Below, in pieces: positions 31,780 through 39,531 of a stretch of DNA of 42,631 bases (position 1 is its first letter; the number at the start of each line of letters is the position of its first letter). The DNA comes from an uncultured Bacteroides sp. (GTDB lineage Bacteria; Bacteroidota; Bacteroidia; Bacteroidales; Bacteroidaceae): positions 1 to 42,631 of the forward strand of contig CALUJC010000029.1 of assembly GCA_944320865.1 (NCBI GenBank), in the 5' to 3' direction. The translations under genes and the position numbers were made by a program. The notes under the pieces were generated by a model. That model did no database searches and was not told the DNA's origin. It saw only the letters and a program-made list of their open reading frames with translations.

Positions 31780-32691
31780 ATGAGCAAAAATCTGCAATGG
31801 CACCTGCTTGCCCTTTGTGCCAACGTGCTGTGGGGCCTGATGGCACCCATCGGCAAATCGGCGCTTGCCGAATTCTCTCCTTTGGCGGTCACAACTTTCC
31901 GCATGGTAGGCGGAGCTGCCTGCTTTTGGCTGCTTTCCATGTTCTGCAAGAAAGAGCACGTCAACCACCGCGACCTGCTCACCTTGTTTTTTGCAGCCCT
32001 CTTTGCACTGGTTTTCAACCAGGGGGTGTACATCTTCGGGTTGTCGCTTACCTCTCCGGTCGATGCCTCCATCGTCACCACTACGCTACCCATCGTCACC
32101 ATGATTATAGCCGCGCTCTACCTTAAAGAGCCCGTCACCGGCAAAAAGGTGCTTGGCATCTTTTCGGGTGCCATGGGCGCCTTGATTCTCATTCTCAGCA
32201 GCCGGAACGCCGCCAGCGGCGGAGGCAGCATCTTGGGGGACATGCTTTGCCTGGCAGCTCAAATCAGCTTCTCCATCTACCTGACTGTATTCAAAGGGTT
32301 GTCACAACGCTATTCGCCTGTTACGCTGAACAAATGGATGTTTGTCTACGCCTCTATGTGCTACATCCCCTTCTCTTATCACGACATTGCCGCCATCCAG
32401 TGGGAAACGGTTCCTGCCAGTGCCATCCTGCAAGTAGGCTATGTGGTATTGGGTGGCACCTTTGTGGCCTACATCTGCCTGATGGCTGCACAAAGGCATC
32501 TGCGTCCCACTGTGGTCAGTATGTACAACTACATGCAGCCTACGGTAGCCTCTATCGTCGCCATAGCCATCGGGATGGCTACTTTCAATGTGCAGAAAGG
32601 CATTGCCGTGGTACTGGTATTCCTCGGCGTTTACTTCGTCACCCAAAGCAAATCGCGCCAGGACTTCGAGAAGGCCGGGAAAGAGGTGTAA
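31780..32691 (+). CDS. EamA/DMT-family exporter
   Basis: This 303-residue inner-membrane protein has ten hydrophobic segments arranged as two EamA repeats. The first begins LCANVLWGLMAPIGKSAL and the second CLAAQISFSIYLTVFKGLS. VDASIVTTTLPIVTMIIAAL and YNYMQPTVASIVAIAIGM are the conserved helix-4/5 and helix-9 segments, with the usual P-hinge. Members export amino acids, nucleotides or other metabolites; specificity is unknown. The stop codon directly abuts the convergent meaB stop (0-bp gap), leaving no terminator between them. Confidence 0.9.
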   Translation: MSKNLQWHLLALCANVLWGLMAPIGKSALAEFSPLAVTTFRMVGGAACFWLLSMFCKKEHVNHRDLLTLFFAALFALVFNQGVYIFGLSLTSPVDASIVTTTLPIVTMIIAALYLKEPVTGKKVLGIFSGAMGALILILSSRNAASGGGSILGDMLCLAAQISFSIYLTVFKGLSQRYSPVTLNKWMFVYASMCYIPFSYHDIAAIQWETVPASAILQVGYVVLGGTFVAYICLMAAQRHLRPTVVSMYNYMQPTVASIVAIAIGMATFNVQKGIAVVLVFLGVYFVTQSKSRQDFEKAGKEV

Positions 32692-33792
32692 TCACCTTTT
32701 CATGATTTCCGCGAAATAGGTATCCAGCAAGTCCTTGGCTGCCACAAACGACGACAAGTTGCCCTGTAACACCTGCCGTTCCTTCCTCTCCAGCATTTCT
32801 TCGATATGCGGGTTATGGTAAAAGCTGTCGCGCAAGTGTTCATTGATGGTCTCATACATCCAATACTTGCTCTGCTCATTGCGGCGGTATTCAAAGTAGC
32901 CGTTCTTTTTCACAAAGTCGATGTACTGGTATATCATGTCCCATATCTCCTTCACGCCCCGGTTGTAGAAGCCCGAGTAAGTCAGCACCTGCGGTGTCCA
33001 CCCGCTTTCGGGAGCAGGAAACAGGTGCAGAGCGTTGCGGAATTGCGTAGCCGCCAGCTTTGCAGGCTCCAGGTTGTCGCCATCGGCTTTGTTGATGACA
33101 ATGCCGTCGGCCATCTCCATGATGCCTCGCTTGATGCCCTGCAGCTCGTCGCCCGTGCCGGCCAGCTGGATGAGCAGGAAGAAGTCCACCATGCTGTGCA
33201 CGGCCGTCTCACTCTGCCCCACGCCTACGGTCTCCACGAAAATCTTATCGAAGCCCGCCGCTTCGCAGAGCACAATGGTCTCCCTCGTCTTGCGTGCCAC
33301 GCCGCCAAGGGAACCCGCCGACGGGCTGGGACGTATGAACGACTTGGGGTGTACGGACAGTTTCTCCATACGCGTCTTGTCGCCCAGGATGCTGCCCTTG
33401 CTCCGCTCGCTGCTGGGGTCGATGGCCAGCACCGCCAGCTTGCCTCCATATTGCTCGAGCACATGCAGTCCGAACACGTCGATGCTGGTGCTCTTGCCTG
33501 CGCCCGGCACGCCACTGATTCCTACGCGGATGGAGTTTCCCGAATAGGGCAGGCACCGTTCTATCACCTCCTGCGCCACCGTCTGGTGCTCGGGTCTTAC
33601 GCTCTCCACCAGTGTCACGGCCTGGCTTAACACCGTGACATCGCCTTTCACGATGCCCTCGACGAACTCTGCCACCGAGAGTTGCCGCTTGCGGGGCTTT
33701 TTCTTCAAGTAAGGATTGACTGAGGCGGGATGCTCCACACCTTCATTGACAACCAGTCCTTTGTAAGCTTCATTATTTTCGGGATGTTCCAT
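32692..33792 (-). CDS. meaB: MeaB/ArgK-family G3E GTPase (methylmalonyl-CoA mutase chaperone)
   Basis: The protein has 366 residues. Walker A GVPGAGKS (94-101), Walker B/switch ETVGVGQSE (187-195), the G3E AIDPSSERSKGSILGDKTRM segment (123-142) and base-specificity NKAD (234-237). MeaB loads and protects the adenosylcobalamin of methylmalonyl-CoA mutase, which Bacteroides uses to make propionate from succinate. The mutase genes are not in the window. A 30-residue variable N-terminal extension precedes the family core. It follows the DUF1573 gene by 15 bp and may be co-transcribed with it. Confidence 0.93.
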   Translation of the reverse strand: MEHPENNEAYKGLVVNEGVEHPASVNPYLKKKPRKRQLSVAEFVEGIVKGDVTVLSQAVTLVESVRPEHQTVAQEVIERCLPYSGNSIRVGISGVPGAGKSTSIDVFGLHVLEQYGGKLAVLAIDPSSERSKGSILGDKTRMEKLSVHPKSFIRPSPSAGSLGGVARKTRETIVLCEAAGFDKIFVETVGVGQSETAVHSMVDFFLLIQLAGTGDELQGIKRGIMEMADGIVINKADGDNLEPAKLAATQFRNALHLFPAPESGWTPQVLTYSGFYNRGVKEIWDMIYQYIDFVKKNGYFEYRRNEQSKYWMYETINEHLRDSFYHNPHIEEMLERKERQVLQGNLSSFVAAKDLLDTYFAEIMKR

Positions 33793-33807
33793 AATATGAT
33801 GGGGCTA

Positions 33808-34878
33808 TTAATGTTTTATTTCAATCGTAACCTTAGGTTGTGCAGGGTCGTTAGTAATCATGAGCAGGCGCAGGGGGCGACGCCTCTTGCCAATGTGTTT
33901 CTTGCGGACACTGATGCGCAACGTCGCGCTTTCGCCCGGCTGAAGCACGTTCTTCTTCATGCGGATGCCGATGGCCGGATGAAATACCTGCAACTTGCTG
34001 ATGACCAATGGCGAACGTCCCGTATTGGTTACCACGATGTCTTGTCGTGCTTTCGACTTCCGTGCCAGCACCTCCGATAAATCCACGCTCTTGGCAGACA
34101 GGCTGATGGAGGGTGCATTGGCCCTCTCGGCTGCCGTCAATGTGGAGAAGTCGGGCAGCAACACCACCGACACGGGCAGCTCGTTATCCTCGCCCACCTT
34201 GTCGCCTGCAAAGCGGGACAAGTAAACGGTAGATTGCGTCAAGCCCAGGTCGGCCAGTTTCTCCGACCGCAGGGTAAGGCTGATAGTGCCCTGCTCGCCC
34301 TCTTGCAACACCGCAGGCTCGGCCGTTGCCTCCAGGTACGAAGGCAAGTGCATCAGCACAGGCTCGTAAGGTTGTTCCGAAAGGTTCACCACGCCCAGTC
34401 TCATCACCGGATGCTCACCATGCTGCACGTCGGGAAAGTCCAGCTCCTCGCGGTCTATCCGGATTTGCCCGATGAGGAACGGATGGCTGCGGCTGAAGTC
34501 TGTAATCTGCCTTACTACCTGTCCGGTAAGCCTGAGGTAAACCACCCCGGGTTCCGTATTGGTAGACACCGCCACTGCCTTGTTGAAATGCCCCAGCGCC
34601 TCAGCGTCAAACGTCACGCTCACCGTGCCCTTCCCCCCGGGGGCGATGGGGGTACGTGTCCATTGCGTTGCGGTGCAGGCACAGTCCGGTTCCACTTCGG
34701 TCAGTATCAAGGGCTGGTCGCCTGTGTTCATTATGTCGTATTGGGCCGTTACGGGATGTTTCCACTCCACTTGCCCGAAGCGGTACTCCTCGGTATTCGA
34801 CGTGAAGCGGGGCTGCGCCACGGCCGACACGCACGCCGCCACCAATAATATATGGAATAAAACTATCGTCTTCTTCAT
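33808..34878 (-). CDS. DUF1573 periplasmic protein, three Ig-like repeats
   Basis: The protein has 356 residues from ATG 34878 (MKKTIVLFHILL); a longer frame to 34941 would run through the -7 element. The signal peptide ends near AVAQ (residue 22). DUF1573 / ASPM-SPD-2-Hydin-like beta-sandwich domains follow: YRFGQVEWKHPVTAQYDIMN with the family's DCACTA motif, a middle domain, and a C-terminal one (RQDIVVTNTGRSPLVISKL). Such proteins are abundant in Bacteroidota and are thought to be exported structural or binding proteins; their role is unknown. It is probably co-transcribed with meaB, with no evident functional link. Confidence 0.85.
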   Translation of the reverse strand: MKKTIVLFHILLVAACVSAVAQPRFTSNTEEYRFGQVEWKHPVTAQYDIMNTGDQPLILTEVEPDCACTATQWTRTPIAPGGKGTVSVTFDAEALGHFNKAVAVSTNTEPGVVYLRLTGQVVRQITDFSRSHPFLIGQIRIDREELDFPDVQHGEHPVMRLGVVNLSEQPYEPVLMHLPSYLEATAEPAVLQEGEQGTISLTLRSEKLADLGLTQSTVYLSRFAGDKVGEDNELPVSVVLLPDFSTLTAAERANAPSISLSAKSVDLSEVLARKSKARQDIVVTNTGRSPLVISKLQVFHPAIGIRMKKNVLQPGESATLRISVRKKHIGKRRRPLRLLMITNDPAQPKVTIEIKH

Positions 34879-34910
34879 GAATCCTTTTCCTCTTGAAAGA
34901 TTTTCTGCCA

Positions 34911-34918
34911 CAAAAATA
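34911..34918 (-). promoter_or_regulatory. -7 element of the DUF1573-meaB unit
   Basis: TATTTTTG on the minus strand matches TAnnTTTG exactly, leaving a leader of about 25 nt before ATG 34878. Confidence 0.55.
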
Positions 34919-35016
34919 GAAGTTTTCCCTGAGAGAAGCAATAAATGTGTAGCAGTATAGTAAGGCCATGCCGAAATAATGCATTAATCTTGCTCCGTAG
35001 GTTTTGTCGCTTTAGG

Positions 35017-35047
35017 ATTGTGTTTTAAATATATTATTGTATATTTG
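35017..35047 (+). promoter_or_regulatory. Candidate promoter of the fimbrillin/beta-helix lipoprotein gene
   Basis: ATTG (35017-35020), 19-nt spacer, TATATTTG (35040-35047). This gives a long leader of about 190 nt to ATG 35246. A second candidate, TACCTTCG at 35200-35207, is one base off consensus and closer. The 34919-35245 gap holds no credible gene; a run of T/A and C-rich sequence fills it. Confidence 0.45.
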
Positions 35048-35245
35048 TAGCCAACCAAACGTAAAAGCAAAGAGATATGCCGCAGATAAGCAGTTTTTAT
35101 GGGATTATCATCTACATGTATATCAATGAGCACAATCCCCCTTCCTCCCGCCTGTAAAAAAAACTCCCCCTCACCCCTTGCCCTTTCCCGGAAAATGCCT
35201 ACCTTCGCCCCCGTTGATTGATAACCCCTTAAACCCATAGACGGC

Positions 35246-36817
35246 ATGACAACGACCCCTGCACATAGGAAAGCCCCGAATTACCCCCCCCCGTTAACTT
35301 GTGTTAACATATGGAAGCTTCTTTTATGTGTTTTGCTGCCCCTCTTTGCTGCGTGCACCGCAGACTACAGCCCCGCCACCCCGGCGGGTGACCTCCTCCC
35401 TCCCGACACTTATCCCCTACAGATAGCCTCCCTCACCATCGCTGCCGACGGACAGCCCGGCACGCGCCTGGCGGACAATGGCAACGCCACCTCGTGGCAA
35501 CCGAACGACCAGGTAATGGTGAGCCTGGGCGACAAGCAAGCCATCTACACCTACAATGCCGACGGCACGTGGCAGAGCGACGCGCCCCTCTACTGGCAGA
35601 ACAAAGCGCCGCAGACCGTCAACGCCTGGTACCCCGTGGCCGGCGAGATAGACTTCACCCAACAAGATATACAGGGCCTGACCTACCTGCTGAAGGCCGA
35701 GCCCGTCGAGGCCACCTACGGGCAAGAAGAGCCTGTCAACCTCACCTTCCACCACCAGCTGGCCAAGGTGCGCGTGGTGCTCAGCGGCGCGAAGGCGCAA
35801 GACGTGGCGGCCGTCACCGTGCGCAGCTATCCGAAGAGCATGAACGACAAAGGCGCATTGGGTGCCCGCACAGACGACGACCCCATCTACGTCCCCATGC
35901 TGCAGACCACCTACGAAGGGCAACCCTGCTGGGAGGCCACCTTGCGCCCCGGCACGCTGCAAGCAGACGACTCGTTTAAAGTGGCGAAGGAGGGAGGCAC
36001 CCCCATGCAGGTTGTGCTGGATGAGGATATATCCATTAAGGCCGGGGAGGTATATACGATAAATATCAACGTAGAGCAAGCACCAATAGACCTTGGCACC
36101 TACGAAGGCACAACGCTCACTGTTAGCGGAGAGGCTGTCATTACCGGTAAGAACGACAACCTGCAAATCATTCTGCAAGCTGGTGCCGATGTCACGCTGC
36201 AAAATGCGGAACTGTCCTACACCGGACTGTCACCCATCCTCTGTCAAGGAGATGCCTCCTTGACACTGGCGGGCAGCAACACGCTAACGGCAACCAGTGT
36301 AGCATGGAATTTCGAAACCGGCACAGGCATCTACGTAGAAAGCGGTACACTCACTATCGATGCGGAAAGCGGTGCGTCACTCACCATCAACAGAACCGGA
36401 GGAGGAGCAAATCAACAGTACGGTGCCGGCATAGGCGTGACGGAAAACGCCAACCTCATTATCAACGGCGGTACAATCATTGTCGATGAGATAGCATCTC
36501 AGGGTTATGATAGTGGTGCCGGTATCGGAGGATTATACGATGAGACCAGTGGCAACATTACAATCGCAGGAGGCACCATCACCATCGGACAACCCAGTTG
36601 GTGGAGTGCCGGCATCGGAGGTGGCGGTAGTGGTAATTGTAAAAACATTACCATCACAGGCAGCAGCACGGTGATAACCGTAGCGAAAGGAAGTTCTAAC
36701 GACCATTACATCGGCTGTAGCAAATTGAGTGGTAACGTGGAAGGTACTATTACCATTGGCGGCGGTGCCACGGTGAACGGCACGCGGTACGACAATACGC
36801 ATACCGGGCCGTTGTAA
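35246..36817 (+). CDS. Fimbrillin-type lipoprotein with C-terminal Gly-rich beta-helix repeats
   Basis: The protein has 523 residues. The N-terminus is long for a lipoprotein: about 20 polar residues before the hydrophobic stretch ending in the lipobox LFAAC (Cys37). No other in-frame ATG is near. Residues ~45-285 look like a fimbrillin (FimA/Mfa-like) domain: WQPNDQVMVSLGDKQAIYTY, VNAWYPVAGEI, VNLTFHHQLAKVRVVLSG. The rest consists of short beta repeats with Gly-Gly turns: GTLTIDAESGASLTINRTG, QYGAGIGVTENANLIINGG, GYDSGAGIGGL, NITIAGGTITIG. It is probably surface-exposed, as a fimbrial subunit or adhesin. First of three same-strand genes with the HU-related protein and a second fimbrillin. 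Confidence 0.78.
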   Translation: MTTTPAHRKAPNYPPPLTCVNIWKLLLCVLLPLFAACTADYSPATPAGDLLPPDTYPLQIASLTIAADGQPGTRLADNGNATSWQPNDQVMVSLGDKQAIYTYNADGTWQSDAPLYWQNKAPQTVNAWYPVAGEIDFTQQDIQGLTYLLKAEPVEATYGQEEPVNLTFHHQLAKVRVVLSGAKAQDVAAVTVRSYPKSMNDKGALGARTDDDPIYVPMLQTTYEGQPCWEATLRPGTLQADDSFKVAKEGGTPMQVVLDEDISIKAGEVYTININVEQAPIDLGTYEGTTLTVSGEAVITGKNDNLQIILQAGADVTLQNAELSYTGLSPILCQGDASLTLAGSNTLTATSVAWNFETGTGIYVESGTLTIDAESGASLTINRTGGGANQQYGAGIGVTENANLIINGGTIIVDEIASQGYDSGAGIGGLYDETSGNITIAGGTITIGQPSWWSAGIGGGGSGNCKNITITGSSTVITVAKGSSNDHYIGCSKLSGNVEGTITIGGGATVNGTRYDNTHTGPL

Positions 36818-36962
36818 ACCCATACGGCCACCCGGGCCGCACACCGGGCAGGGAGGCACCCCCTTGAGCGGCCAGCCGACCGGACTCGGCAAGTATCCGG
36901 ACAATACGTCAATCTATCCTTACAAAACGGGGCTTCTCGAGAGGCCCGGCGGGGCAGGGGAG

Positions 36963-37056
36963 AACAAAGCCGCTTTGTTCCTACAATCATCCGGCTTTGT
37001 TCCTACAATAGTCCGGCTTTGTTCCCACAATCATCCGGCTTTGTTCCTATAACCCC
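36963..37056. repeat. Intergenic tandem array, 22-bp period, about four units, with a palindromic cap
   Basis: Units start at 36971, 36993, 37015 and 37037, around GGCTTTGTTCCTACAAT. Each of the first three contains TTGT-N4-ACAA (TCCT or TCCC centre); unit 4 decays after TTGTTCCTAT. The array is capped on the left by an inverted half unit, so AACAAAGC-C-GCTTTGTT (36963-36979) is a near-perfect palindrome. It lies between the first fimbrillin gene and the HU-related gene. The rest of 36818-37124 shows only weak G/C palindromes. Confidence 0.9.
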
Positions 37057-37124
37057 TCTGCACCCCCATCAGAAGCATCTGTAGCAAGGATTGACTGACT
37101 GACATAACCTTTGGAGGACTACGT

Positions 37125-37616
37125 ATGGCTTTTTACAAAAAAATCCAACAAGCTGTCAACAAGAAGTGGTACCCCCGCTCCATCGTAGTGGGCGATGCCG
37201 CCACCACGGACGAGGTGGCCCAGCGGCTGGCCGACATCTCCACCGTGAGCCTGGGCGACACGTACAACGTGCTCAAGAACCTCTCCACCGTGCTCAAAGC
37301 CTTCATGAAGGAGGGCCGCTCGGTGAAGCTGGACGGCGTGGGCACCTTCTACTACACCGCCGACGCCACCAAGCAAGGCGTGGCCACGGCGGAAGAGGTG
37401 AGCGCCAAGCAGATAGTGGGCGTGCGCGTCCGCTTCTTGCCCGAGTACGGGCGCACGTCGAGCGGCAAAGTAAGCACCCGCGCCTTGGTGGACGACGACA
37501 TCCAGTGGCTCGACATCGCCACCCTCGACCCCGCGCTGAAGGCCGGCGGCACCGCCACCACCCCCGGCGGCTCTACCGGTACCGGCGAGGACGACGGCGA
37601 CCACCAGCTGGGGTAA
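37125..37616 (+). CDS. HU-related histone-like DNA-binding protein
   Basis: This 163-residue protein belongs to the long Bacteroidota HU-related group. Residues 1-~125 carry the HU-like fold: YKKIQQAVNKKWYPRSIVVG, then STVSLGDTYNVLKNLSTVL, EGRSVKLDGVGTFYYTADAT and KQIVGVRVRFLPEYGR. The DNA-contacting arm of ordinary HU is poorly conserved. The C-terminal ~20 residues are a low-complexity Gly/Thr/Asp tail (TTPGGSTGTGEDDGD). Genes of this type often lie among fimbrillin or surface genes, as here. A role in local chromatin structure or in regulating surface genes is inferred, not shown. Confidence 0.88.
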   Translation: MAFYKKIQQAVNKKWYPRSIVVGDAATTDEVAQRLADISTVSLGDTYNVLKNLSTVLKAFMKEGRSVKLDGVGTFYYTADATKQGVATAEEVSAKQIVGVRVRFLPEYGRTSSGKVSTRALVDDDIQWLDIATLDPALKAGGTATTPGGSTGTGEDDGDHQLG

Positions 37617-37623
37617 TCTTCTA

Positions 37624-37654
37624 AATGAAGAATGAAGAACGAAGAATGAAGAAT
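37624..37654. repeat. Dispersed GAAGAATGAAGAAC-type repeat, copy 2
   Basis: Same motif as at 7566-7596, with 18 identical bases (37629-37646). It directly follows the HU-related stop and precedes an inverted repeat. Confidence 0.6.
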
Positions 37655-37665
37655 CTGCAGATGAT

Positions 37666-37713
37666 GCGGATTACACGGATAAAATATTAATCTGCGTTAT
37701 CCGTGTCATCTGC
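37666..37713. repeat. Imperfect long inverted repeat, ACACGGATAA arms
   Basis: About 17-nt arms (37666-37682 and 37697-37713) with two mismatches, sharing ACACGGATAA/TTATCCGTGT, flank a 14-nt A/T-rich loop. It may terminate HU-gene transcription, or be a REP-type element; related ATCCGTGTAATC-type sequences are common between Bacteroides genes (general knowledge). Confidence 0.65.
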
Positions 37714-37784
37714 GGATGTAAAATGAAAGCTGTTAACGGGTTCGCAGACTACATTATATAACCATACAATAACCGACACAGACA

Positions 37785-38693
37785 ATGAAAATGAAAACCT
37801 ACCTCATGGCTCCGGCCATGGCCGCCGCCCTGCTGCTGGCGGCGTGCAACAACGACGACATGGGCGTGGACCTCTCGCAGCCCATCAGCCTGAGCTTCGC
37901 CCCCGCCTCGATGGACGGGCAGACTACACGCGCCACCATAGGCATCACGGGCGCCTCCTTCCAGAAGGACGACCGCGTGGGCCTGTACATGGACGGCACG
38001 GGCTACGCCAACGTGCTCTACACCTGCCAGGGCACCGCCAACTGGACAACCTCCAGCCTGCTCTACTGGCCCGATGCCGGCAGCTACACCTTCCGCGCCT
38101 ACTACCCCTACATGGAGACGGTGACCGACGCCGTCAGCCTGCCCGCCGACCAGAGCACGGCGGAAGCCTTCACCCAGGCCGACCGCATGTGGGCCAGCGC
38201 CACCCGCGCCGCCACGAACGGCCCCATCACCCTCACCCTGAACCATCAGATGAGCCTCATCAAGCTGGACGTGGAGGACGGCGAGGCCATCAGCTTAAAT
38301 GAAATCAAAGGCATGACGCCCGCCATACTGGGCACCATGCCCTCCGAGGGCACGTGGGACTTGACGACCGGGCAAATAACCTTCCCCACGGACGGCAAGA
38401 CCATCTCCGGCATCCAGCCCTACGTGGTGGACAACGGCGACGGCACGCTGACCTACTACGCCCTGGTGATGCCCGGCACGGTATTCAAGCAGGGTGACAA
38501 GTTCTTCAGTCTGACGGACGGCGGCACCACCTACAGCTACGTGCTGAACATCGATGGCGGCTTCACCGCCGGCGCCTCGCAGTATTGCGACATCGACCTG
38601 ACGGTGCACCGCACGGGCATCACCCTCTCCGGCTTCAGCGTAGGCAACTGGACGTCCGGAGCCACGGGCGGCGGCTCGGTGACGATGGACTGA
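37785..38693 (+). CDS. Fimbrillin-family lipoprotein
   Basis: The protein has 302 residues. The signal peptide ends in lipobox LLAAC (Cys21), followed by NNDD. The body matches the fimbrillin-like family: LSFAPASMDGQTTRATIGIT with a TTRA site near residue 47, FQKDDRVGLYMDGTGYANV, TFRAYYPY, and LTLNHQMSLIKLDVE. Members are cleaved or lipidated surface proteins that polymerise into fimbriae or act as adhesins. At 302 residues it is on the short side and resembles a tip or minor subunit. No chaperone or FimB homologue is nearby. The coding sequence is very GC-rich. Confidence 0.85.
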   Translation: MKMKTYLMAPAMAAALLLAACNNDDMGVDLSQPISLSFAPASMDGQTTRATIGITGASFQKDDRVGLYMDGTGYANVLYTCQGTANWTTSSLLYWPDAGSYTFRAYYPYMETVTDAVSLPADQSTAEAFTQADRMWASATRAATNGPITLTLNHQMSLIKLDVEDGEAISLNEIKGMTPAILGTMPSEGTWDLTTGQITFPTDGKTISGIQPYVVDNGDGTLTYYALVMPGTVFKQGDKFFSLTDGGTTYSYVLNIDGGFTAGASQYCDIDLTVHRTGITLSGFSVGNWTSGATGGGSVTMD

Positions 38694-38748
38694 CGCCTAT
38701 AAGTAATATATGGTGATAGGAAAAACGGAATGGGGGCCGACGCTCGTG

Positions 38749-39519
38749 TCAGCCCTCCATTTGTTGTATCTCCACCTCCTTCACCTTGCGGAAGAGGTCG
38801 GAGGCAAAGATGAAGTCGTTCAGGCGCTGGTTGGTGGAGGTGAAGATGTCGTCCTTGCTGCCTTCCCATTCCTTGCGCCCCTGGTAGATGAAGATGATGT
38901 TCTCGCCGATGCCCATCACCGAGTTCATGTCGTGGGTGTTGACGAGGGTGGTGATGCCGTATTCTACGGTGATGTCGTGAATGAGTTCGTCGATGATGAG
39001 CGACGTCTTGGGGTCGAGGCCCGAGTTGGGCTCGTCGCAGAACAGGTATTGCGGGTTCAGCACGATGGCGCGGGCAATGGCTGCGCGCTTCTGCATGCCG
39101 CCGCTTATCTCGCCGGGATACTTGTCGCGCGCCTCGGCCAGGTTGACGCGCTCCAGGCAGAACATGGCGCGGCGGGTACGGTCGCGCAGGGTGTCGTTGG
39201 AGAACATGTTCAGGGGGAACATCACGTTGTCCAGCACCGTCATCGAGTCGAACAGGGCGGCGCTCTGGAATATCATGCCCATCTCCCGTCGCAAGGCCTT
39301 CTTCTGCACCTTGCTCATGGTGAGGAAGTCGCGGTTGTCGTAGAGCAGCTCCCCGCAGTCGGGCGTCAGCAGGCCCACGATGCACTTCATCAACACCGTC
39401 TTTCCCGAGCCGCTCTGCCCGATGATGAGGTTGGTCTTCCCCTTCTCGAAGGTGGCGCTGATGTCCTTCAGCACGTCTTTCCCTTCAAACGATTTGCAAA
39501 TGTCTTTCAGCTCTATCAT
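38749..39519 (-). CDS. mlaF: MlaF-type ABC transporter ATPase
   Basis: The protein has 256 residues. Walker A GQSGSGKT (34-41), Q-loop Q85, signature ISGGM (138-142) where most ABC proteins have SGGQ, Walker B LFCDEP (159-164) with SGLDPK, and an H-loop in NTHDM. The ISGGM signature and CDEPNSGLDP are typical of the MCE/Mla branch. With MlaE it forms the inner-membrane part of the system that moves phospholipids between inner and outer membrane. The gene order here is mlaE then mlaF. An MCE-domain (MlaD) gene is not in the window and must be elsewhere. Confidence 0.92.
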   Translation of the reverse strand: MIELKDICKSFEGKDVLKDISATFEKGKTNLIIGQSGSGKTVLMKCIVGLLTPDCGELLYDNRDFLTMSKVQKKALRREMGMIFQSAALFDSMTVLDNVMFPLNMFSNDTLRDRTRRAMFCLERVNLAEARDKYPGEISGGMQKRAAIARAIVLNPQYLFCDEPNSGLDPKTSLIIDELIHDITVEYGITTLVNTHDMNSVMGIGENIIFIYQGRKEWEGSKDDIFTSTNQRLNDFIFASDLFRKVKEVEIQQMEG

Positions 39520-39531
39520 GTTGTCGTGTAT

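Noticed and set aside
31669-31968. N-terminal extension of the DUF4435-associated ATPase up to 31968
   Set aside because: It would overlap the EamA gene and cross both divergent -7 elements; the ATPase fold starts at ATG 31668.
34984-35247. 87-codon minus-strand frame between the DUF1573 and fimbrillin genes
   Set aside because: No recognisable motif, spans candidate promoters of the plus-strand gene, and no -7 element precedes it.
35246-38693. Genomic island or conjugative element around the fimbrillin/HU genes
   Set aside because: No integrase, transposase, att-like direct repeats or tRNA at the borders; only surface-gene content and repeats suggest it.
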